Of a stretch of 5,839 nt of DNA, positions 1 through 5,400 are shown piece after piece. The number at the start of each line of letters is the position of its first letter. Positions within the stretch are counted from its first letter, which is position 1. A program made the position numbers and the translations under genes. This stretch comes from Chlorobiales bacterium (GTDB lineage: Bacteria > Bacteroidota > Chlorobiia > Chlorobiales > Chlorobiaceae). The notes below the pieces were generated by a model, which worked only from the letters and a program-made list of their open reading frames with translations, did no database searches and was not told where the DNA came from. The stretch spans positions 1 to 5,839 of the forward strand of contig JAKSDC010000123.1 in assembly GCA_022360275.1 (NCBI GenBank), written 5' to 3'.

Positions 1-126
1 GCGTATAAGGAATTTCCTGCGCGAAAGGGACATAGGGAGAAACAATTAAAGGCCCTGTAGCCACGTTTCAAGCGACCAAATCTTTCCTGAGCTTCCTTAA
101 GTATACAGTTTTCAAGGAATAAAGAA

Positions 127-246
127 ATGTTAAATCTTTACTGCACCTCCATTCATCCACCGCGTCCTATCCACGATAATCACCTTGATGATGAAGACCG
201 GCAAACCGCACACCACCTACTGCGACATTACAAACCACATCGATGA
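127..246 (+). CDS. possible 39-codon small ORF, unknown
   Basis: ATG at 127 is preceded by AAGGA (114-118) at an 8-base spacing, and a TATACA box lies at 102-107, so translation is possible. The product begins MLNLYCTS and is rich in His, Pro and Arg. It has no membrane segment, signal peptide or known motif that I can see. It overlaps the possible decayed coding remnant at 188-323 in a different frame, and the two readings compete. It is more likely a chance ORF with a fortuitous ribosome site than a real peptide gene. Confidence 0.15.
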   Translation: MLNLYCTSIHPPRPIHDNHLDDEDRQTAHHLLRHYKPHR

Positions 247-323
247 GACGATACAGACCAACGAATGGGGAGGCACCGTTCAGAACACCTGACGGAAAAG
301 TGTCAGTGTGGGTGGAGGAATGA
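188..323 (+). pseudogene. possible frameshifted gene remnant, unknown family
   Basis: Two adjacent plus frames each look protein-like and would join with one frameshift. From ATG 188 (or 191) the frame reads MMKTGKPHTTYCDITNHI and continues through an acidic stretch to TGA at 290-292. A second frame (codons starting at 243, 246 and so on) reads FRTPDGKVSVWVEE and stops at TGA 321-323. A single indel near 270-290 would fuse them into a plausible C-terminus of about 45 residues. I do not recognise the family. Random sequence can give such fragments, so this is only a suggestion that a former neighbour gene has decayed just upstream of the cassette. Confidence 0.22.
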
Positions 324-401
324 CCGCAACAAATATTTTCAACTTTTTCATTTACTGAACACAGTTAAAGCCACATGAAAAGGACTGAATTTCCTTGTCT
401 C

Positions 402-430
402 TTAAAAAAAGTATAAAAAACACGTATACT
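402..430 (+). promoter_or_regulatory. candidate sigma-70-type promoter for nitrilase-like gene
   Basis: TATACT at 425-430 matches 5 of 6 bases of the -10 consensus. TTAAAA at 402-407, 17 bases upstream, matches 4 of 6 bases of the -35 consensus. The start point would be near 437, giving a leader of about 35 bases to ATG 473, which has CAGGG at 464-468 as its ribosome site. The -10 box overlaps the perfect palindrome GTATAC (424-429), flanked by TATAAAAA copies at 412-419 and 430-437, so a repressor could bind here. The same GTATAC also occurs at 101-106. Assignment is by eye only. Confidence 0.4.
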
Positions 431-472
431 ATAAAAATACTCTCGCTCTAGCGCAACCCCTGTCAGGGCAAC

Positions 473-1738
473 ATGGACAACGTCGCCGATTTTATCAATA
501 CAGCCTGTTTCCGTGAAGCTCTCGCAAGGTTATGCCGATTGGCCCAGCAACCTCTCCCTGATGGGCGGTGTGCTCTTGATGACTGGGAATTGAAGCACAA
601 ACCTCCTGCCGATAATTCTGTACTTGAGCTTCTTGATAGTGATACCCTTGGTACGATAACACGTTCCGACCTTGAAACTGACCCCCTGCTTTGGCTTAAA
701 GCCATTGATGAACACTGCCATCGTATCTTCAGTCCAGACAGCACATGGCCACATGACCGGCTCATCGATGGATTTGGAGAGTCGAAGGTGCTCCCTCTCT
801 ATCCGGGTTTCGGAGGAGGCCAATTGAAAAAGCAATTAGGCAACCTCTCCTACTGGCTGAAACATCACCGAGTCATTCCTCTCGACAATACTCACGGCAT
901 TCCTGTCGAAGTCTCCGATATCCCTCCAGGTCACAAGGATTGGACAACCTCAAGGCTCAAAAGCGATACGGTCAGAATCGGCATTGTTCATTTCGCCGAC
1001 GAGGCCAAACTCGATATCAGCTATACAAACAACCGGTTCTTCATCTGTCGAGGCTTTACCGATAAAAACGATGAAAATACACGGCTTGCCTCAGTCCTAG
1101 ATCATATAAAAAAAGCAAGGAAAGCTGGTGTTCATCTCCTTATTATGCCAGAGCTGACCATCACCTCGGACATGCGATCTATGATCAGCGAAAGGCTGAT
1201 GAATCTCTCTCTCAAGGATGGAGACGATCATGAACTCTCCGTTCCGATCATCGTTCCAGGCAGCTTTCACGAACAATGCAACAACAAATGGCGAAACCAT
1301 GCAATGGCATTATGTGGTTTCGACGGCACCGCGCTCTTCTGTTCAGACAAGCGGGAAAGGGTTACGTTCAATAACTGCGGCGAAATGATCGAATCTTCAC
1401 CGACACCAATAACCTGTCTCACTTCACCCCTCGGACTGATCGGCATGACCATCTGCCGGGACCTGTTCATGGGTAGCTCCAATGCCGTACTGCAATCACT
1501 ATCTCTTGACTGGTTGCTGGTCCCAAGCATGAGCAACAAACTTGGGCCACACAAGGCAGCCGCAAAAAATCTTAACGATACGAGAGGCACAGTCATTGCT
1601 TTGGCCAATCAACAGATGCCCGATGTGGCTGAATATTTTCCGGGTTTCGTCCATCATGAGAAATACGAAGAAGGTACAACCGGATTGACCATAGTCACCG
1701 TGACGCTTACAGATACCCATCTGAGAATTGTCAGATAA
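473..1738 (+). CDS. nitrilase-superfamily (carbon-nitrogen hydrolase) protein with unknown N-terminal domain
   Basis: A 421-residue predicted soluble protein. Residues about 165-421 form a nitrilase/CN-hydrolase domain: VRIGIVHFA opens the first strand. Glu227 in LLIMPELTI, Lys293 in CSDKRERV and Cys328 in GMTICRD supply the complete Glu-Lys-Cys triad in the correct order and context. The family hydrolyses non-peptide C-N bonds (nitriles, amides, carbamoyl groups) through a cysteine thioester; the substrate here cannot be read from sequence. Residues 1-160 have no domain I recognise and make the protein longer than the usual 260-330 residue family members. The start is secure: an in-frame TAG lies at 449-451 and ATG 473 is the first start after it, with CAGGG upstream. 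Its orientation and closeness to the winged-helix and STAND genes suggest a conflict-system role, perhaps as effector or signal enzyme. A nitrilase domain in type 1 DRT is a defence precedent. An unrelated metabolic amidohydrolase is the alternative. Confidence 0.9.
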   Translation: MDNVADFINTACFREALARLCRLAQQPLPDGRCALDDWELKHKPPADNSVLELLDSDTLGTITRSDLETDPLLWLKAIDEHCHRIFSPDSTWPHDRLIDGFGESKVLPLYPGFGGGQLKKQLGNLSYWLKHHRVIPLDNTHGIPVEVSDIPPGHKDWTTSRLKSDTVRIGIVHFADEAKLDISYTNNRFFICRGFTDKNDENTRLASVLDHIKKARKAGVHLLIMPELTITSDMRSMISERLMNLSLKDGDDHELSVPIIVPGSFHEQCNNKWRNHAMALCGFDGTALFCSDKRERVTFNNCGEMIESSPTPITCLTSPLGLIGMTICRDLFMGSSNAVLQSLSLDWLLVPSMSNKLGPHKAAAKNLNDTRGTVIALANQQMPDVAEYFPGFVHHEKYEEGTTGLTIVTVTLTDTHLRIVR

Positions 1739-1814
1739 GCAATCAGGGATTTTTTATTAATTAAATAATGTTAAATTATTCTTAAATAATAATACCATAG
1801 GACAGTTGAGTACT
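1739..1814 (+). promoter_or_regulatory. AT-rich gap with phased TTAAAT boxes; candidate operator/promoter
   Basis: This gap separates the nitrilase-like gene from the winged-helix gene. TTAAAT occurs at 1761-1766, 1771-1776 and 1782-1787, at 10- and 11-base steps, so all boxes face one side of the helix. The first and third extend to the 9-base direct repeat TTAAATAAT (1761-1769, 1782-1790). The palindrome TTAATTAA lies at 1757-1764. AATAAT (1764-1769) pairs with ATTATT (1775-1780) as a short inverted repeat. This is what an operator for the adjacent winged-helix protein, or an intrinsically curved UP-like promoter element, would look like. No clear -35/-10 pair stands out. The T-run at 1750-1755 lacks a GC-rich stem, so I do not call a terminator; readthrough from the first gene is possible. 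Confidence 0.4.
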
Positions 1815-2432
1815 ATGAACACACTGAACCTGAACATCAGTGACCCAGCCATGCTCGTTGATAAGGCAACCCCTGCCGAATTGCTGGTTACGATCCGTAA
1901 TCTCGAACAGTGGGGGAAAAAGGAGCTTTACATCGTCAATCGGCTTATCTCGGTCTGGTCAACCAGAGCGATTGCACACCCCAACGATCGTGAAGGCATA
2001 TCGGAACTGCAACGCCTGATTCATTACACGCTGAATCGCGCCAACTCAGTAAAGAGTCTTCCTGAGGAGTATCGATACCGGTGGGAAGTAGCGAACGACA
2101 TGCTTGAATCGAGGCGACTCAATCTTGCCCATGCAGACCCAGAAGCCCAGATCACCCGTCGTCATGTGCCGGAAATCCTTCTGCATCTACTCAGGAACAA
2201 AAACCGTGAATGCCACCAATCTGACCTCGATGAGCATCTCGGCGTCACCACTGGGCGCGTTACGCAACTCATTAGCAACCTTGAAGCAAACGGCTTCATT
2301 ACCAAGCGTAAGCATGGAAGGGATAATCTTCTGACGCTGACTAGGATCGGGTTCAAATACGCTGAAAACCTCGACAAAAAAAACGATACCGAAATACCAC
2401 GCGGAGCAAATTATCTGAGAATAGCATCATGA
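1815..2432 (+). CDS. MarR-like winged-helix DNA-binding protein, putative cassette regulator
   Basis: A 205-residue protein from ATG 1815. The C-terminal part (about residues 114-184) has the layout of a MarR-type winged helix: helix VPEILLHLL, helix HQSDLDEHLG, recognition helix TTGRVTQLISNLEANG, then a basic wing FITKRKHGRDNLLTLT. The N-terminal 110 residues are mostly helical and unrecognised, perhaps for dimerisation or partner binding. A TTG at 1806 would add three residues, but AGGA (1799-1802) is only 3 bases from it; ATG 1815 is better, with AGGA 12 bases and GAG (1808-1810) 4 bases upstream. The stop overlaps the STAND gene start by 4 bases, implying translational coupling. The AT-rich boxes just upstream are a natural autoregulatory site. 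It could instead be a DNA-binding adaptor for the large protein. The DNA-binding fold is well supported; its role is inferred. Confidence 0.88.
   Translation: MNTLNLNISDPAMLVDKATPAELLVTIRNLEQWGKKELYIVNRLISVWSTRAIAHPNDREGISELQRLIHYTLNRANSVKSLPEEYRYRWEVANDMLESRRLNLAHADPEAQITRRHVPEILLHLLRNKNRECHQSDLDEHLGVTTGRVTQLISNLEANGFITKRKHGRDNLLTLTRIGFKYAENLDKKNDTEIPRGANYLRIAS
2378..2384 (+). other. A_AAA_AAC heptamer, possible -1 frameshift site
   Basis: An A8 run (2376-2383) followed by C gives the slippery heptamer A_AAA_AAC in phase with the winged-helix gene codons (GAC AAA AAA AAC). A -1 slip enters the frame of the large gene, which is open from 2366 through the ATG at 2429 and beyond, so slipped ribosomes would make a winged-helix/STAND fusion. 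I see no convincing stimulatory hairpin downstream or Shine-Dalgarno close upstream. Any ATGA overlap places the next gene in the -1 frame, so part of this coincidence is automatic. Confidence 0.2.
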
Positions 2433-5400
2433 CACCGTTTACCGTCACCTTTTATAGTTACAAGGGCGGCGTCGGACGAAGCCTGCTTGCCGCCAATGTC
2501 GGTGTGCTGTGCGCCAAAAGGGGCAAGACGCTGCTCTGGGACCTCGATATCGAAGCGCCGGGGATGCACAACATACCCGGCCTCAATCCTTCATATAAGA
2601 TCAAAGGTAGCTTTTTCGAATGGCTGATTACATGGCAGGATTCCCGAAAAAGCGTAAAGAAAGCCAACTTTGATCAGCTCGTTAGTCTTGCTTGCCAGAC
2701 ACCTACCGCAGACAAGCTTTTTATATTACCTGCATATAGAGATGTAAAGGATGGGGCCAAAAAGGACTTTGCAAGCTTGTACCAGGAAATTCAATGGGAT
2801 GATTTTCTCGTGCGCGACCTCGAGAGAGGACTTACTTTGTTTCGTCTTGCGCTCAATGCTTTCGGCAAAGCAGGATTTGAAACCATAATCATAGACTCCC
2901 GAACAGGTATCACCGACATCGGCGGCCTGCTTGCAGCCCTCTTGCCCCATGTAACCGTGCTGGTAGGTAACTACGGAAGCCAGAATACCAAAGGTCTTGC
3001 GCATGTATGGAAAGCTCTTGAACCAGCAACAGAGGGCAAAATCAAACCTCGCGCACCGTTGCCAAATCTTACACGTATCCTCGTTACCTCTCCGATAGCA
3101 GACAATACCGAATTGCGCGCAGCCGGCGAAAAGGTATGGAAAGATAAATTCGGCATCAAGTTGTCCGAGCTTGACACCATACCATACGAAGAAAACCTGC
3201 TGTTTACCGAGGAGCTGTATGCAGCTAAACTCCCCGACAGCCCTTTAGCAAAAGCGTATGGGAAACTCGAACAAAAAATCGAAGACGTACGCCTGCAGGT
3301 TATCGCTGAAGCCGAATCGGCTTGTCGGAGTCAAGAGGCGCGTCCCGACCTTATCTCCCGTTCAGGCAGAAGCAAGCTCGAAAAGGGCAAAAGCTTTGAG
3401 GAGCGGGTAGCTCATCTCCTGCGCCTACTCGGTTACAACGTCGAGCGGGAACAGTTGATCGACAACAACCGCATCGACCTTGTCGCCCGTAAACGCGCCG
3501 ATTTCGGGCGGGAAGAGGTCTATTTCGTGGAGTGCAAGGATCATCATGCGGTCATTTCCAAAAAGACCGTGCAGATATTCAGAACTTGGCTCGAAGGCCA
3601 GACAGCAAGACAGATGCAGGCTCGGGGTATGGTGGTTGCGACAAAAGACTTCAGCCCAGCAGCCAGCAGTTACGCTCGTGAACAGGGTGTTCAGACACTC
3701 ACTTACGACGAACTTGAACGAAACCTCTTCGACTTCTCCTCATATCTCGCCCGCATCCGTCAACGCTACGAAGCAAGCCCCATCGCAACTGCTTATGTAG
3801 ATCAGTTCCTTGAACTTGAAAACAAACCGGACGAAAAACCTGTACCCATGCTTTCTCATGCACTTGAATGGGTAGCGGGAAACAGGAGCCGTCTCTGGCT
3901 GATACTCGGAGACTATGGTACCGGAAAAAGCACACTTGTCGAGCGGCTCGCCTATGAGCTAGCTCGCAAATGTGAAAACGATCCTGCAAGCCCTGTTCCC
4001 ATAGCGATCAATCTACGCAACTTCCCGAATTCGATTTCGCTTGAAAGCCTGATTCGCGAACACCTCGAAACCGAACTGCGAACCGTTCTTAATTCGGAGA
4101 TCGTATTGCACCTGCTTGAAGCGGGCCGTGTGGTATTCTTGCTCGACAGCTTCGATGAAATGGGTGTAGCGCAGGCCGGTCGTAGCGTCGAGGAGCAGTT
4201 TCGTTTGTTAGCCCGCCCAACAGCCACTCCTGGCCGTACGGCAACCGGAAACAGGATATTGATCACCTCCAGAAGCCACTTCTTCAAGGACACCAAGAGC
4301 GCTCGCCGTGCCGCTCAAGGTGGCGACGTGCTTTTTGAACCCGATTCGCTGCTCGGCAAAGCTGCGCGTGCATTCGATGCAAATATCGACACTCTGCCTG
4401 TTTTTACAGAAATGCAGATCAAGCAATATCTAGAAAAACGTTTTGGCTCTACCGAAAGAGACAAAGCGCTTCGTTTCATCGATGAAACGTACGGCCTTCG
4501 CGAGATTGCCTCAACACCACAATTGCTTGACTTGATCGTTGCATCATTGCCTGACCTTATGAAACAGAGCGATAAGGTGACTACTGCCTCTCTTTACCTC
4601 ACCTACACCAACCGGTGGTTGAGTACTGTCCGGCTTGCGAAGGCAGAGATCCATGTAAACCATATGCTGGAACTGCTCGAACGTATGTCCTGCGAACTCT
4701 GGAGCCAGCCTCGCAACCAGCTTCACTATGCCGACCTCGCCGCACTGTTGCGCAAGGAACAGCTACTCACCCGTAATCTTGACAGTGAGCGGGTCGATCT
4801 CGAAATGCGTACCGCTGCATTCCTCGTTCGAAGCACCGACGGCTATTACCGCTTTTCCCACAAAAGTTTTCTCGAATTCTTCTTTGCTCGTGCTCTTTTC
4901 CGAGCCTTGAAAAATAACCGGTTTGGTGAAACACTATCTTACGGCCGCATCACTCAGGAAGCCATCAACTTTCTGGGCGAATTGGTCGAATCGGAAAAAG
5001 AAACATTACTAAAATTGACACTTGCCATTCGAACCATTCTCGAAAACACCTATACCCAAACTGTTTCTGAAAATGCCTTGCTGATCGCTTATCAGATCGC
5101 ATTACATCGAAGTAATCCTTCAAGAAATGAAAATCTTTCTTCTCCTGAAAACGTTTTTCCAGAACAATTTCTCAAGGCACAACAGCAACTGATTCCGCAG
5201 GGAGCAAAACTGAACGGTGCCATACTTCCAGGAATCAAGCTCGGGATGCTCTGTGCAGAAGGGATTGATTTCAGCAATGCCAACCTGAAAGGCACGACAC
5301 TTTCCCATGCAAATATTAGAAAAGCCAATTTCGATGGAGCAACTCTTGATGACGCCATACTTGAACATGCAGACGTGACGGAAGCAAATCTGCAAAACAC

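Larger units (their letters stand above)
1..472. other. gene-poor upstream region
   Basis: No intact gene can be supported here. Bases 1-60 form an open plus frame ending in TAG at 58-60, and a second plus frame ends in TAA at 47-49. On the minus strand a frame is open from about 137 to the left edge, but it has no ATG. Any of these could be the tail of an outside gene, and none is strong. A 39-codon ORF (127-246) has a good AAGGA ribosome site at 114-118 but a histidine/proline-rich product with no recognisable pattern. Bases 188-323 look like a decayed coding remnant (listed separately). The last 70 bases before the first gene are A/T-rich and carry its likely promoter. I see no tRNA, CRISPR repeat or clear terminator. 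Confidence 0.6.

Noticed and set aside
1..119. Minus-strand open frame running off the left edge
   Set aside because: It is open and contains a helix-like stretch (ILKEAQERFGRLKRG), but it has no ATG or ribosome site before the stop near 138-140 and is too short to judge from this window.
320..358. 12-codon ORF with GGAGG directly upstream
   Set aside because: The spacing from GGAGG to ATG is about 1 base, too short for efficient initiation, and the peptide has no distinctive features.
463..835. Minus-strand ORFs of about 100 codons opposite the first gene
   Set aside because: They are shadows of the nitrilase-like gene, with low-complexity Ser/Arg-rich products and no ribosome site, while the plus frame has a full catalytic triad.
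1106..1115. A7 run (1108-1114) in the nitrilase-like gene as a second frameshift site
   Set aside because: It is in phase as Ile-Lys-Lys-Ala codons, but a slip would leave the nitrilase domain between its first strand and its catalytic residues, with no domain to join.
1739..1760. Rho-independent terminator after the first gene
   Set aside because: There is a T-run at 1750-1755, but no GC-rich hairpin precedes it; the only inverted repeat nearby is AT-only and lies downstream.
3480..3800. Plus-strand 106-codon ORF inside the large gene
   Set aside because: It lies wholly within the nuclease-domain coding sequence in another frame, and its product has no coherent motif.
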